A DNA stretch of 64,000 nucleotides from Pseudanabaenaceae cyanobacterium SKYG29 (GCA_025055675.1 JANWWT010000008.1:1-64000), one strand, 5' to 3'; counted from the stretch's first letter, positions 37,495 to 46,411 are shown. Translations and numbers: made by a program. The notes: generated by a model not told the origin, from the letters alone.

Positions 37495-37884
37495 CTAAAC
37501 CGTTTTGATGTTAGGGATGACACCCAAGACTTTCAAAACTAGACCGACAAAGCCAGTCAGGAAGGCTACCAGACCACCACGTACAATGAATTCAAGATTT
37601 TCCAGGCGTTTGTCGATACCTTTGACTTTCTCATCCAAACCCTTGACATCAGCTGATAAGCTGGAGACTTTCTGATTCAACTCCTTGATTTCTTGCCTGA
37701 GGTCGGAGATTTCCTGCTTGACCTCGGCTCTGAGGTTGGAGATTTCTTGCTTGACTTCAGCCCTGAGGACAGCAATGTCTTGCTTCAGTTCTAACTTCAG
37801 CTCCGCAAACTGCCGATCGATTTTCTGGTCAAACCGCATCAAAAACTCTTCCAGGGTGTAGGTGATGGTGGGGGACGTGGTCAT
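37495..37884 (-). CDS. Coiled-coil, tail-anchored protein (tandem paralogue 2)
   Basis: This 129-residue copy shares its first 30 residues exactly with the neighbouring paralogue, and its C-terminal anchor differs only near the end (GVIPNIKTV against GVIPSIKTV). Its coiled coil has one 11-residue unit fewer and has drifted in the middle (LRQEIKELNQKVSSL). The 45-base spacer and the nucleotide similarity show a fairly recent tandem duplication. Function unknown. Confidence 0.8.
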   Translation of the reverse strand: MTTSPTITYTLEEFLMRFDQKIDRQFAELKLELKQDIAVLRAEVKQEISNLRAEVKQEISDLRQEIKELNQKVSSLSADVKGLDEKVKGIDKRLENLEFIVRGGLVAFLTGFVGLVLKVLGVIPNIKTV

Positions 37885-37975
37885 AGCTTAGAACCTGAAA
37901 ATATGCCTAAATTCTGTACTATTTTACCCCGATCGATTTAGACTAGCCAAGGAACTTTTACAATGTAAAGAGCAG

Positions 37976-38343
37976 ATGGTGAATGGTACAGCTATGCAGC
38001 TTTTACTTAATTCTCTTTATAAAACAGATTCCCATGATAATTTGATAGAGGAGCTTGAGAGTTTGGCAGGTAGGGATAGGCGAAAACTACGCAGTAGTTT
38101 GGTAACATCATATGAACTCTTACTGAAACACAAGTTTGTTGATATGCCAGAGTGTAGGGAGTGAGAGGGCAGGATCGTTCGATTGAAAATTGAGCTAAAA
38201 GCTTTGTTAGAGCAGTTCCCTAGTTTGCGTAATTATTTGATCACGCGGCAAAAGAATGCTATAGTGATGTCCTCAAAATTGTCAGGACAGAATACAGGAA
38301 ATTATTTCCAGATGAAATTCCCCTTGATATGAATAGTCAGTAA
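37976..38343 (+). pseudogene. Broken DUF29-family gene
   Basis: Three frames carry successive pieces of one DUF29 protein. The first is DNLIEELESLAGRDRRKLRS..LLLKHKF (frame ending at 38164). The second is LKIELKALLEQFPSLRNYL (about 38185-38250). The third is YSDVLKIVRTEYRKLFPDEI to a TAA at 38341-38343. DUF29 proteins are about 150 residues with this order of motifs, and an intact relative is at 54092-54535. At least two frameshifts separate the parts. The start of the gene is also missing or altered. Confidence 0.75.
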
Positions 38344-38717
38344 TTGACTTGCTGGGGGATGACCCCTAAAAATGGCAGTCATAATGATTGAGTTGAGGCT
38401 TGTTTTTTCAAACCAGGCAAATACCAAAGTTTGTGTAGTTCCATGACAACCACTTGAGTTAGGCCGGTTCTCTCATGGTGTCGTTAGACAAAATTTTTAT
38501 TCCATTGAGCAGAGGTTTGCGGACAACAGCATCCATGGGGGTGAGCAAAGCAGTACTGAGCCACATTACAAGTTCTGCATTTGATCAGACAAATCCTTTT
38601 TCGACGGGGTAGAAGAGATCACAAAAAAGACAGTAAACTAACTCACTGCCCGAAAAGCAGGCAATGACAATTATAAATATAAAGTTAGTAATTCTCTAGG
38701 TTAGAGATTCGGAGTAA
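38344..38717. other. Intergenic region without a recognised gene
   Basis: These 374 bases follow the broken DUF29 gene and precede the 3' end of dnaJ. All frames are interrupted. Near 38648-38670 there is a short imperfect inverted repeat (CACTGCC and GGCAATG around CGAAAAGCA) that could help end dnaJ transcription, but it lacks a T run. I see nothing else. Confidence 0.5.
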
Positions 38718-39833
38718 TCAATGGTTATGGAAAAAGCTGCCTAGGAATCCTTTGTTACTACTACCCTTCTGTCGCTCTAATAACTTCTCAAGTACTTCCC
38801 GTTCTTCTTGGGAAATCTTGGTAGGAATTTCTACTTTTACCCGCACCAGGTGATCCCCCCGCGCTACAGGGTTACCCAACTTGGGTACGCCCAGTCCTTC
38901 TAGGGTTAAAACTGTGTCTGGTTGAATGCCAGCGGGAATTGTGAGGGGTTTTTTGCCGTCGACGGTATCGATCGTGATTTTATCCCCCAAGATTGCCTGC
39001 AGGTAGCTGATTTTAATCTCTGAAATGATGTTAATACCTTCCCTAGTAAAGTGGGGGTCTGATTGCACGAATAGATAGACGTAGAGGTCACCGGGCGGTC
39101 CACCCCGTTGTCCGGCATCCCCTTCCCCTGAAACCCGCAGGCGCGTACCGTTGTCTACCCCAGGGGGAATAGTAATTTTTAACTTCTTGGAGACTTGGGT
39201 CATCCCTGCTCCATTACAAGCCTCACATTTGTCTTCAATAACCTGCCCCGTACCCCCACAGGTGGGACAGGTAGAAACTTGGGTGAAACTACCAAAGGGA
39301 GTACGCGTTGCCCGACGAATTTGCCCCGATCCACCACAGGTAGGACAGGTACGCGGCCTCGTCCCCGGTTTGGCTCCCGTGCCGCCACAGGTGGTACAGG
39401 TCTCTAAATGGGTAATGCGAATTTGCTTTTCCCCACCAAAAATGGCTTCGCGGAACTCTAACTTCAGGTCGAAACGTAAGTCATCCCCCCGTGTTGGTCC
39501 AGTGCGGCGGCGAGTTTGAGTAGTCCCTGTAGCAAATCCCCCGAAGAAACTCTCAAATATATCGGCGAAACCACCGAGGTCTTCAAAATTGACCCCTACT
39601 CCAGCACCTGCTCCCGATACCCCTGCTTCCCCAAACCGATCGTAGCGAGCACGTTTTTCGGGGTCAGAGAGCACTTCGTAGGCATTGTTAATTTCTTGCA
39701 GTTTCTCCTTTGCCCCCTCTTCTTTGTTCACGTCGGGGTGATACTTGCGCGCTAACCGCCGATATGCTCTTTTAATTTCCTCCTGGTCAGCGTTGCGGGG
39801 AACGTTCAAAATTTCGTAGTAGTCTCGCGCCAT
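38718..39833 (-). CDS. dnaJ: Chaperone protein DnaJ
   Basis: The 371-residue protein is a full type I J-protein, partner of DnaK. It has the J domain with HPD ([20 protein letters not shown], then YHPDVN), a Gly-rich linker, four CxxCxGxG zinc repeats ([32 protein letters not shown]) and the C-terminal substrate domain ending near the stop. It lies alone, with a 2Fe-2S ferredoxin gene upstream on the same strand. Confidence 0.95.
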   Translation of the reverse strand: MARDYYEILNVPRNADQEEIKRAYRRLARKYHPDVNKEEGAKEKLQEINNAYEVLSDPEKRARYDRFGEAGVSGAGAGVGVNFEDLGGFADIFESFFGGFATGTTQTRRRTGPTRGDDLRFDLKLEFREAIFGGEKQIRITHLETCTTCGGTGAKPGTRPRTCPTCGGSGQIRRATRTPFGSFTQVSTCPTCGGTGQVIEDKCEACNGAGMTQVSKKLKITIPPGVDNGTRLRVSGEGDAGQRGGPPGDLYVYLFVQSDPHFTREGINIISEIKISYLQAILGDKITIDTVDGKKPLTIPAGIQPDTVLTLEGLGVPKLGNPVARGDHLVRVKVEIPTKISQEEREVLEKLLERQKGSSNKGFLGSFFHNH

Positions 39834-39899
39834 AGGAATCTCGCTACATGATGGAATATCGTAAATCCTTGTTAACCATATTAACAGGTAGGGCTTTCC

Positions 39900-40199
39900 C
39901 TACTGGGGTTTGGTGTTGACACTGAGGTCGCCATGGACAATCGTTTGACAAGCTAGCCGATAGGAGGGGGGTTTGCGTTTCAGTTTGCGCTGTTCTGATT
40001 CTGTGCGTTCATTAGTATTTTCCATGCCTTCGGTAATTTCCACCAGGCAGGTACCACATTGTCCATAGCCGCCACAGTTAGTCATCTTCCCCCAAAGGGT
40101 GTAGAGGTCAATCCCGTTCTCCATCGCCTTAATACGCAAATTTGCCCCGTCTACTGCAAATACCAACTTGTCTTCTTTGATAAACTTAATGTTAGCCAT
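39900..40199 (-). CDS. 2Fe-2S ferredoxin
   Basis: From ATG 40199 the protein is 99 residues. The cluster ligands are visible as [15 protein letters not shown] (C-x5-C-x2-C) and a later LACQ. A charged segment of about 20 residues ([16 protein letters not shown]) lies before the last Cys. It differs from the abundant PetF photosynthetic ferredoxin and resembles a minor form of unknown electron partner. The start at 40214 would add five residues; the later ATG gives the usual N-terminus. Confidence 0.85.
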   Translation of the reverse strand: MANIKFIKEDKLVFAVDGANLRIKAMENGIDLYTLWGKMTNCGGYGQCGTCLVEITEGMENTNERTESEQRKLKRKPPSYRLACQTIVHGDLSVNTKPQ

Positions 40200-40279
40200 A
40201 ACAAAATTTAACAATTGTTAAAGATATTGTGCCATTTCTCTGCCTGCTGCGGATGACCTCTTAGTGAGAGAGCTAAACC

Positions 40280-42463
40280 ATGCACACCAAACGATCGTTA
40301 CAGCCCACGGTTCGGTCCGCCCCCTGGTGGATGGTGGGGGTGTTGCTAGTAGGAGGTATTACTGTTTTATTGTGGTTTGGGGAGGCAAATTACGCCCCCC
40401 TCCTCTGGCAGAGACTTGTCTGGCTATGGCAACACCCGCCACAGTGGCAAGCCCAGAAATGGCCCCTTTTACCCACGATCGTTCTTTTCTTAGTTGCCTG
40501 GTTAGTGACTAAAATTTCTCCCCAACCCTCTCCCTGGTCGCGGGCAGTGGTGGTCAGTATTCTGATTGTTTTAGGGGGGCGTTATGTCTGGTGGCGGACT
40601 TTTAGCACTCTCAACTGGCAAAACTGGCTACAGGGCTTTTTCAGCCTCAGCCTATACATTTTGGAAATGCTCACGATCGTTGCGGGTGCACTCCAGTTAC
40701 TTTTATTGCTGATGGAGAGAGATAGGCGGGAGGAAGCCGATCGCTACAGTGAAGCGGTAGTGGCAGGGAAGTTTGTGCCAACGGTAGACGTGCTAGTGCC
40801 CACCTACAACGAGGAGACATATATCCTCAAGCGCACAATCATTGGCTGTCAAGCCTTAGACTATCCTCCTGATAAACTCAACATCTATCTTTTAGATGAC
40901 ACTCGCCGTCCTGAGATGCGAGCACTGGCAGCGGAGTTAGGCTGTCACTACATCACGCGCCCCGACAACCGTCATGCTAAGGCGGGCAATCTCAATAATG
41001 CTATCCGCCAAACCCAGGGGGAATTGATAGTCTGTTTTGATGCCGATTTTGTCCCTACTACTAACTTTCTCCAGCGTACCGTGGGTTTTTTTCAGGACGA
41101 GCGGGTGGCTTTGGTGCAAACGCCCCAGAGTTTTTATACCCCTGACCCCATTGCCCGTAACCTAGGTTTGGAAAATATCCTTGCCCCAGAACAGGAATCC
41201 TTCTATCGCCAAATCCAGCCCGTCAGAGATGGCACGGATAGCGTAGTGTGTGCAGGAACTTCCTTCGTTGTAAGGCGATCGGCATTGGCAGAAATTGGGG
41301 GGGGATTTGTCACGAGTTCCCTCAGCGAAGACTACTTTACGGGTGTGAAACTCTCCAGCCGCGGTTATCGTCTGGTCTACCTCAACGAAAAGCTGAGTGC
41401 AGGGGAAGCTCCCCCCGATATGGCTGCCCAGGCCACCCAAAGACTGCGGTGGGCAAGGGGTACACTCCAAGCCTTCTTTATCCAAGAGAACCCACTGCTG
41501 ATCCCTGGGTTGAATTTGCTGCAGCGTCTCTCCCATCTGACGGGCATTTTGCACTGGCTGACTAGTCTTTCCCGTGTGGGGTTTCTCACTATTCCCATTT
41601 TGTCTGCTTTCTTGGGGGTATTGCCCGTTGTTGCTACCCAGGAGGAGATTCTGACTTACTTTTTGCCTAACTATTTGGTCAATTTAACAGTTTTTGCCTG
41701 GCTGAGTCAGCGCAGTCGCTCTTTGATTATTTCGGAAATCTACGATGTTGTTCTCTGTTTTCCCCTCGCTCTCACTGTCATCCAAACTTTCTGGCGACCC
41801 TTTAGTAAGGGCTTTAAGGTCACGCCCAAGGGGGGGCAACGGGAAGGATTAATGTTTCACTGGCGGCTAGCTCTCCCCCTTATCATTGTGTTTGTGGCAA
41901 CAGTAGTCAGCTTTTGGCTCAACCTGGGCAATTGTCTAATCCACATGGGCGGCTATTACCCCAAGGGATTGGGACTGCCCTGGATTTGGAGCCTCTATAA
42001 CCTCTTTCTGGTGAGTATTGCTCTCCTAGTCATGCTGGATGTGCCCAAACCCGATCGCTACGAATGGTTTACCCTCACCCGCACAGTCAAATTAGAACTG
42101 CCCACAGGACAAACCCTCTGGGGACAGACCAGCATCATCGCGGAAGTAGGGTTGATGTTTCATCCCACCCAGCCGCCCCCTATTTCTAGCAAAAGCCCCG
42201 TGCAACTGACTATCCTGGAGGAAAATCTACCTTTAGAGGGAATTTATGACCCCCAATCGGGGCGGGTGGACTTTACAAATCTTAACTTAACCCAGGAGCG
42301 GCAACTAATAAGATTACTATTCTGTCGACCTGGGCAGTGGCGGCATCAGCATTCCCCTGGCGAGTTAGAGAGTTTATGGCTACTTTTGGTCAATTTATTC
42401 CGGCCGCGGGCAATTTTTGGCAACAGGCACGAAATCACCCCCCTAGCAGTGCAACAAACCTGA
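40280..42463 (+). CDS. Cellulose synthase-like family 2 glycosyltransferase with C-terminal PilZ-like region
   Basis: The 727-residue membrane protein has about four N-terminal helices. A GT2 domain follows with the processive signature: YLLDDTRRPEM, VCFDADFVP, SSLSEDYFTG and QATQRLRWARG (D, DxD, ED, QxxRW). More transmembrane helices come next, and residues 600-727 resemble a PilZ-like beta domain. This is the layout of bacterial cellulose synthase catalytic subunits. No bcsB, bcsC or GGDEF gene is adjacent, so product and activation are open. The RRM gene downstream has its own promoter. Confidence 0.85.
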   Translation: MHTKRSLQPTVRSAPWWMVGVLLVGGITVLLWFGEANYAPLLWQRLVWLWQHPPQWQAQKWPLLPTIVLFLVAWLVTKISPQPSPWSRAVVVSILIVLGGRYVWWRTFSTLNWQNWLQGFFSLSLYILEMLTIVAGALQLLLLLMERDRREEADRYSEAVVAGKFVPTVDVLVPTYNEETYILKRTIIGCQALDYPPDKLNIYLLDDTRRPEMRALAAELGCHYITRPDNRHAKAGNLNNAIRQTQGELIVCFDADFVPTTNFLQRTVGFFQDERVALVQTPQSFYTPDPIARNLGLENILAPEQESFYRQIQPVRDGTDSVVCAGTSFVVRRSALAEIGGGFVTSSLSEDYFTGVKLSSRGYRLVYLNEKLSAGEAPPDMAAQATQRLRWARGTLQAFFIQENPLLIPGLNLLQRLSHLTGILHWLTSLSRVGFLTIPILSAFLGVLPVVATQEEILTYFLPNYLVNLTVFAWLSQRSRSLIISEIYDVVLCFPLALTVIQTFWRPFSKGFKVTPKGGQREGLMFHWRLALPLIIVFVATVVSFWLNLGNCLIHMGGYYPKGLGLPWIWSLYNLFLVSIALLVMLDVPKPDRYEWFTLTRTVKLELPTGQTLWGQTSIIAEVGLMFHPTQPPPISSKSPVQLTILEENLPLEGIYDPQSGRVDFTNLNLTQERQLIRLLFCRPGQWRHQHSPGELESLWLLLVNLFRPRAIFGNRHEITPLAVQQT

Positions 42464-42481
42464 ACAATGTGATTTGCCACA

Positions 42482-42510
42482 CTTACAAATTGTGGTAACT
42501 AGGTTATACT
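42482..42510 (+). promoter_or_regulatory. Candidate promoter of the RRM protein gene
   Basis: CTTACA (42482-42487) and TATACT (42505-42510) are spaced by 17 bases, close to sigma-70 consensus in the -10 element. Transcription would begin about 70 bases before the RRM start codon and include the inverted repeat at 42521-42560. Motif-based only. Confidence 0.45.
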
Positions 42511-42520
42511 GAAGCCATCT

Positions 42521-42564
42521 GAATACGGTCCAGAAGTCGTCAAAGATTCCTGCCGTATTCTGGA
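42521..42564 (+). promoter_or_regulatory. Inverted repeat in the leader of the RRM protein gene
   Basis: GAATACGG (42521-42528) and CCGTATTC (42553-42560) form a perfect eight-base stem with a 24-base loop. TCCAG (42529-42533), in that loop, is complementary to CTGGA (42560-42564), so a second and mutually exclusive pairing is possible. The structure ends about 20 bases before the GGAGG ribosome site of the gene. Confidence 0.5.
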
Positions 42565-42588
42565 GTTACGATTCAATGCGGAGGAATT

Positions 42589-42870
42589 ATGACGATTTAC
42601 GTAGGTAACCTATCCTACAAGGCAACGGAGGAGGACTTAAAGGAGGTATTTTCTGACTACGGCACAGTGAAACGGGTGCAGTTGCCCATCGATCGGGAGT
42701 CGGGACGAGTACGGGGCTTTGCCTTTGTGGACATGGCAGAGGAGGCGCAGGAGGATGCCGCGATCGATGCCTTAGATGGGGCTAAGTGGATGGGCAGAGA
42801 TTTGCGGGTCAATAAGGCACGCCCCAAAGAAACATCTAGTCGCCGTCCCAGCAATCGCGATCGGCAGTAA
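42589..42870 (+). CDS. rbp: RRM-type RNA-binding protein (cyanobacterial Rbp family)
   Basis: The 93-residue protein is one RRM domain with RNP2 IYVGNL and RNP1 RGFAFVDM, plus a short Arg/Ser-rich tail. Cyanobacterial Rbp proteins bind single-stranded RNA and many rise in the cold. A good ribosome site (GGAGG) lies seven bases before ATG 42589. Its leader contains an inverted repeat with alternative pairings, which would fit post-transcriptional control, though this is inferred. Confidence 0.9.
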   Translation: MTIYVGNLSYKATEEDLKEVFSDYGTVKRVQLPIDRESGRVRGFAFVDMAEEAQEDAAIDALDGAKWMGRDLRVNKARPKETSSRRPSNRDRQ

Positions 42871-42879
42871 TCTGACCTA

Positions 42880-42929
42880 GGTAGGTTGCCCCCACGGTGC
42901 CTACCGCCGGTGTGCTGCTGGCAGGTAGG
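42880..42929 (+). terminator. Competing hairpins downstream of rbp
   Basis: GGTAGG occurs at 42880-42885 and again at 42924-42929, and CCTACC lies between them at 42900-42905. The central segment can pair with either one. Pairing with the second copy adds a GCC/GGC extension. A T run (42955-42959) lies further on. This may be a terminator or attenuator in the rbp-grxC interval; the T run is too far for a standard intrinsic terminator. Confidence 0.4.
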
Positions 42930-42995
42930 AGACTTAGCCTGACTAGTTTTTGCCAGGATGTTACACTTTAATTAGAAAATTTAAGCTGTGTTGCG

Positions 42996-43265
42996 ATGGC
43001 AAAGGTAGAAATCTATACCTGGCAGTTCTGTCCCTTCTGTCTGCGGGCAAAGGCACTGCTCGACAGTAAGGGGGTGCAGTATATTGAGTACAAAATAGAC
43101 GGGGATGAAGTGGCGAGGGATGCCATGGCGCGTCGGGGGAAAGATGGCAAGCGATCGGTGCCCCAAATTTTTATCAATGACGAGCACATTGGCGGTTGTG
43201 ATGACCTGTACGCTTTGGAGAGGGAAGGGAAATTAGACATTTTGCTGAATGCTGCCCCGCGATAG
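42996..43265 (+). CDS. grxC: Glutaredoxin
   Basis: The 89-residue glutaredoxin has the dithiol active site CPFC in WQFCPFCLRAKALL, the cis-Pro segment SVPQIFINDEHIGG, and the GGCDDLYALE glutathione-contact region. It reduces disulfides with glutathione in the cytosol. Its last 17 bases overlap the start of the S4-domain gene, so the two are probably cotranslated. Confidence 0.93.
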   Translation: MAKVEIYTWQFCPFCLRAKALLDSKGVQYIEYKIDGDEVARDAMARRGKDGKRSVPQIFINDEHIGGCDDLYALEREGKLDILLNAAPR

Positions 43266-44049
43266 TTTGAGCAAGCTGAAATTTCGGGATGTCGGCGAGC
43301 TCCATCGAACCGAAGAGATAGCCCGCCTATTGGACTTAGGAGACCGAGCACTACAACGCTGGGAGGTAGTGTACAGCGATTTTTTACCACCACCTATCCT
43401 GGCGGAGGCAGAGGCTCTATTCCAGAAATTTACGGAAGTACAGGTTTTAGCCTGGGGGGGGTATGACCAGGCGGAACGGCAGCGCTTAGCAATTGCCAGA
43501 GTAGAACAATCCCTCAGTCCTACTGACTTTCCCCTTTTGCCTATAGAAATTGTCGGCAATTTTTTGTTTGACCCTGCCCATCACCGCGACTTCTTGGGAG
43601 CGATCTTAGCTACAGGCATCGATCGGGGCAAGGTAGGCGATATTATTGTCCTGGGGGAGCGTGGAGCACAAGCGATCGTTGATCCCACCCTAGGAGACTA
43701 CCTGGTGCTGAATTTACAGCAGGTGCGTACTGTACCTGTCAAAGTGCGAGGGATCGAGTGGTCAGAGTTGCGCGTCCGTCCCCCCCAAACCAAGGAGGTT
43801 GTCAGTGTAGAAGCCTCTTTACGCCTGGATGCTGTTGCTTCAGCAGGGTTTGGCATGTCCAGGAGCAAGATGGCAGAGCTAATCCAGCAAGCGGAAGTAC
43901 GGGTAAATTGGAAAACCATTGAACAGCCCAGCTATCAACTCAAACCTGGTGACCTCGTCAGTATCAGAGGCAAGGGCAGACTGAGAATTGATGATGTGCT
44001 GGTGACTAAAAAGAACCGCTACCGCGTGCAGATGACCCGATCGGTTTAA
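43249..44049 (+). CDS. S4 RNA-binding domain protein (YlmH/photosystem II S4 type)
   Basis: The 266-residue protein has an N-terminal helical part, a central YlmH-like domain (GGYDQAERQRLAIA, HHRDFLGAILATGIDRGKVGDI split across the core) and a C-terminal S4 domain (LRLDAVASAGFGMSRSKMAELI, KPGDLVSIRGKGRLRI). The family name in cyanobacteria and plants is photosystem II S4 domain protein. The Bacillus relative YlmH acts on ribosome-associated peptidyl-tRNA. It overlaps grxC at the start. Confidence 0.85.
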   Translation: MLPRDSLSKLKFRDVGELHRTEEIARLLDLGDRALQRWEVVYSDFLPPPILAEAEALFQKFTEVQVLAWGGYDQAERQRLAIARVEQSLSPTDFPLLPIEIVGNFLFDPAHHRDFLGAILATGIDRGKVGDIIVLGERGAQAIVDPTLGDYLVLNLQQVRTVPVKVRGIEWSELRVRPPQTKEVVSVEASLRLDAVASAGFGMSRSKMAELIQQAEVRVNWKTIEQPSYQLKPGDLVSIRGKGRLRIDDVLVTKKNRYRVQMTRSV

Positions 44050-44465
44050 GCTTGCCTGAAGACAGTTAAACTGGTACCCATGAGGCTGGCGACGCAGCCA
44101 ATACTGACAATCCAGGCTAAGCCCCGCAGGGGAGGGATATTGGCAATGTAAAAGATGGTGTGGAGTAGACGGGAGACCAGGAAAACGATCGTGACTATGG
44201 AAGTATAATTAGAAGCCTTACCCGTGGCGTAGACCATCAGAGCAGCGGCAGCAAACAAGCTAAACACTTCAAAGGAATTTTGGTGGGCAGCATTAGCTCT
44301 TTGGGCATAGGGAGGGAGTTTATCCAGAGCAACCCGAGGATTACCAAGGTCAACTTTGGCGCTAACTCGGGCAGCTGCCACGACAAAATAAGGCAGGTAG
44401 ATCAAGATAGTAGCAATGACAATACCTGTGAGCAAGACCTGTTCAGGGGGAAAAGGCAGAGACAT
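44046..44465 (-). CDS. MAPEG family membrane protein
   Basis: The 139-residue protein has four hydrophobic segments and the MAPEG motif ANAAHQNSFEVFSLFAAAAL, with the conserved Asn/Glu/Phe pattern. A second family segment is SRLLHTIFYIANIPPLRGLAW. MAPEG proteins are small membrane proteins with glutathione or eicosanoid-related roles in eukaryotes; in cyanobacteria the substrate is not known. It is convergent with the S4 gene with a four-base overlap. Confidence 0.85.
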   Translation of the reverse strand: MSLPFPPEQVLLTGIVIATILIYLPYFVVAAARVSAKVDLGNPRVALDKLPPYAQRANAAHQNSFEVFSLFAAAALMVYATGKASNYTSIVTIVFLVSRLLHTIFYIANIPPLRGLAWIVSIGCVASLMGTSLTVFRQA

Positions 44466-44600
44466 AGGAACATAGATGAAACTGCGCCAATATTTTAACC
44501 GAATTTTACGGATGTTGTTACAATTGTTTTTTACGAGTAGTTCTCAATTTCCTACTAGTAAATATGGCCATAAGCCGCACGCACATCTAGGCATGACACT

Positions 44601-46205
44601 ATGGGCTATGAACCCCTTCATCACAAATATCGTCCCCAAACATTTGCCGATTTAGTAGGACAAGAAGGGATTGCTCGTACTCTAACTAATGCCATTTTGC
44701 AACAGAGAATTGCCCCTGCCTATCTATTTACAGGTGCGCGGGGAACAGGTAAAACTTCTACCGCCCGCATCATGGCAAAGTCTTTGAATTGTTTGGCATC
44801 CGATCGACCAACACCTAATCCCTGCGGTCAATGTACCCTGTGTCTATCGATTAGTAAAGGCACAGCCTTAGATGTAACAGAAATTGATGCTGCCAGTAAT
44901 ACAGGTGTGGATAACATCAGAGAAATTATTGAACGGGCTCAGTTTGCTCCTGTCCAAGCTCGTTACAAAGTCTATGTCATTGACGAATGTCATATGCTTA
45001 GTAATGCCGCCTTTAATGCTCTCTTGAAAACTTTAGAAGAACCCCCCGATCGGGTGGTTTTTATTCTAGCAACTACTGACCCTCAAAGGGTTTTACCGAC
45101 TATCATTTCCCGTTGTCAGCGTTTTGATTTTCGTCGTATACCCCTAGAGGCGATGGTTAACCACCTTACCCAAATTGCTAGAGCCGAAAACATCAGAATT
45201 GAACCAGAGGCGATTAGATTGATTGCTCAATTGTCCCAGGGAGGATTGCGGGATAGTGAATCTTTGTTAGACCAGGTCAGCCTCCTGGATGGCACTGTTA
45301 CAGCAGGGATGATTTGGGATTTAGTGGGAGCAATTTCTGAGGACAATTTATTAACTCTGACAGCAGCAATCCTGCAGGGGCACTCTATACAATTACTAGA
45401 AATTACACGCCAGATTTTAGACAGAGGTAGGGAACCCCTAGTTATTCTGCAGAGTGTTGCCGCTCTCTATCGGGATTTATTGATTGCTAAAACTGCCCCC
45501 GATCGGTTAGATTTAGTTAGCTGGACAGGTGATAATTGGCACAAATTAGTGGAGTTAGCCTCTAGGATCACCACTGAGCGAATTTTGCAGGGGCAACAAC
45601 AGTTAAGGCAGGGAGAATTACAGTTAAAAAATACCACCCAGCCGCGCCTGTGGTTAGAAATTATTTTGCTGGGCTTACTGGACTCAACTCCAGCGGAAAT
45701 TACTACTGTTGCACCAGCAGCAGTCACTCCTAGCCCAGAAGTACTCAAAGTATCTGGAGTAAAACCCCTTGCTACCCAACAACAGCCAAGTAAAACTACT
45801 GACTCCTACCTACCCAGTCAGGATGTCAATAAATTTTGGGAACAAATCCTAAATAATCTACCAATGGCGACAAGGGCACTTGTATCCCAACACGGTCGTT
45901 GCACAGAAATTAGATTGGACAAGGTAATAATCGAAGTAAAGAGTAAGCAGTTTGTGCAGAAATTTTTTGCTCCCAAACAACAACAAATAGCCGATGCCTG
46001 TCAAAAAATTCTCCAACGCCCTGTGGCAGTAGAGTTTATCATTGCCAGTAGCTCCCCATCTCCAAGTCCTGCAGTTCTCCCCTCCCCCGCGGCAGTCCCC
46101 ATAGCAGCCCCAGAGCCAACTGAAACAAGAAGAAACGATCGATCGGTAGACGAATTACAAAATATAGTGACTATTTTTGGTGGTGAAATTGTCGACCTAC
46201 CTTAA
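44601..46205 (+). CDS. dnaX: DNA polymerase III subunit gamma/tau
   Basis: DnaX is the clamp-loader ATPase of the replisome. The 534-residue protein has the P-loop GARGTGKTSTARI, a four-Cys zinc module (CLASDRP..CGQCTLC), the Walker B VYVIDECHML (DEC variant of the DExx box), sensor 1 ILATTDPQ, the arginine finger SRCQRFDF, and a C-terminal extension of about 170 residues with a Pro/Ala-rich stretch. No intein or frameshift slippery site was noticed. Confidence 0.95.
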   Translation: MGYEPLHHKYRPQTFADLVGQEGIARTLTNAILQQRIAPAYLFTGARGTGKTSTARIMAKSLNCLASDRPTPNPCGQCTLCLSISKGTALDVTEIDAASNTGVDNIREIIERAQFAPVQARYKVYVIDECHMLSNAAFNALLKTLEEPPDRVVFILATTDPQRVLPTIISRCQRFDFRRIPLEAMVNHLTQIARAENIRIEPEAIRLIAQLSQGGLRDSESLLDQVSLLDGTVTAGMIWDLVGAISEDNLLTLTAAILQGHSIQLLEITRQILDRGREPLVILQSVAALYRDLLIAKTAPDRLDLVSWTGDNWHKLVELASRITTERILQGQQQLRQGELQLKNTTQPRLWLEIILLGLLDSTPAEITTVAPAAVTPSPEVLKVSGVKPLATQQQPSKTTDSYLPSQDVNKFWEQILNNLPMATRALVSQHGRCTEIRLDKVIIEVKSKQFVQKFFAPKQQQIADACQKILQRPVAVEFIIASSSPSPSPAVLPSPAAVPIAAPEPTETRRNDRSVDELQNIVTIFGGEIVDLP

Positions 46206-46207
46206 TG

Positions 46208-46241
46208 AAAAAAGAGGGGCACTTCCCCTCTCCAGTTTTTT
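46208..46241. terminator. Bidirectional intrinsic terminator between dnaX and psaJ
   Basis: AGAGGGG (46213-46219) and CCCCTCT (46225-46231) form a seven-base stem with a five-base loop. On the minus strand the stem is followed at once by TTTTTT, ideal for psaF-psaJ. On the plus strand TTTTTT comes after a CCAG spacer, acceptable for dnaX. Confidence 0.85.
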
Positions 46242-46260
46242 CATCAAACCTAATTCCTAA

Positions 46261-46386
46261 TTACAGTGGAAAAGTTAACAAATCAGGGAAAAAGCGATTT
46301 AACTCAATCAAGATACCAGCTGTGATAAACATCCACAAAGCCGCGAGGACAGGGGCAGTAGAAAGATACTTAACAAAGTCTTGCAT
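46261..46386 (-). CDS. psaJ: Photosystem I subunit IX PsaJ
   Basis: The 41-residue frame reads [20 protein letters not shown] and continues [17 protein letters not shown]. It matches PsaJ, the single-helix subunit beside PsaF at the photosystem I edge. It is too short for usual ORF cut-offs. It starts 25 bases after the psaF stop, the standard psaFJ operon order, and is followed by a strong terminator. Confidence 0.96.
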   Translation of the reverse strand: MQDFVKYLSTAPVLAALWMFITAGILIELNRFFPDLLTFPL

Positions 46387-46411
46387 AATTTACTCACTCC
46401 AAATAAATAAA

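Noticed and set aside
44601-46205. Intein or programmed frameshift in dnaX
   Set aside because: The frame is continuous with normal motif spacing and no slippery A-run was noticed.
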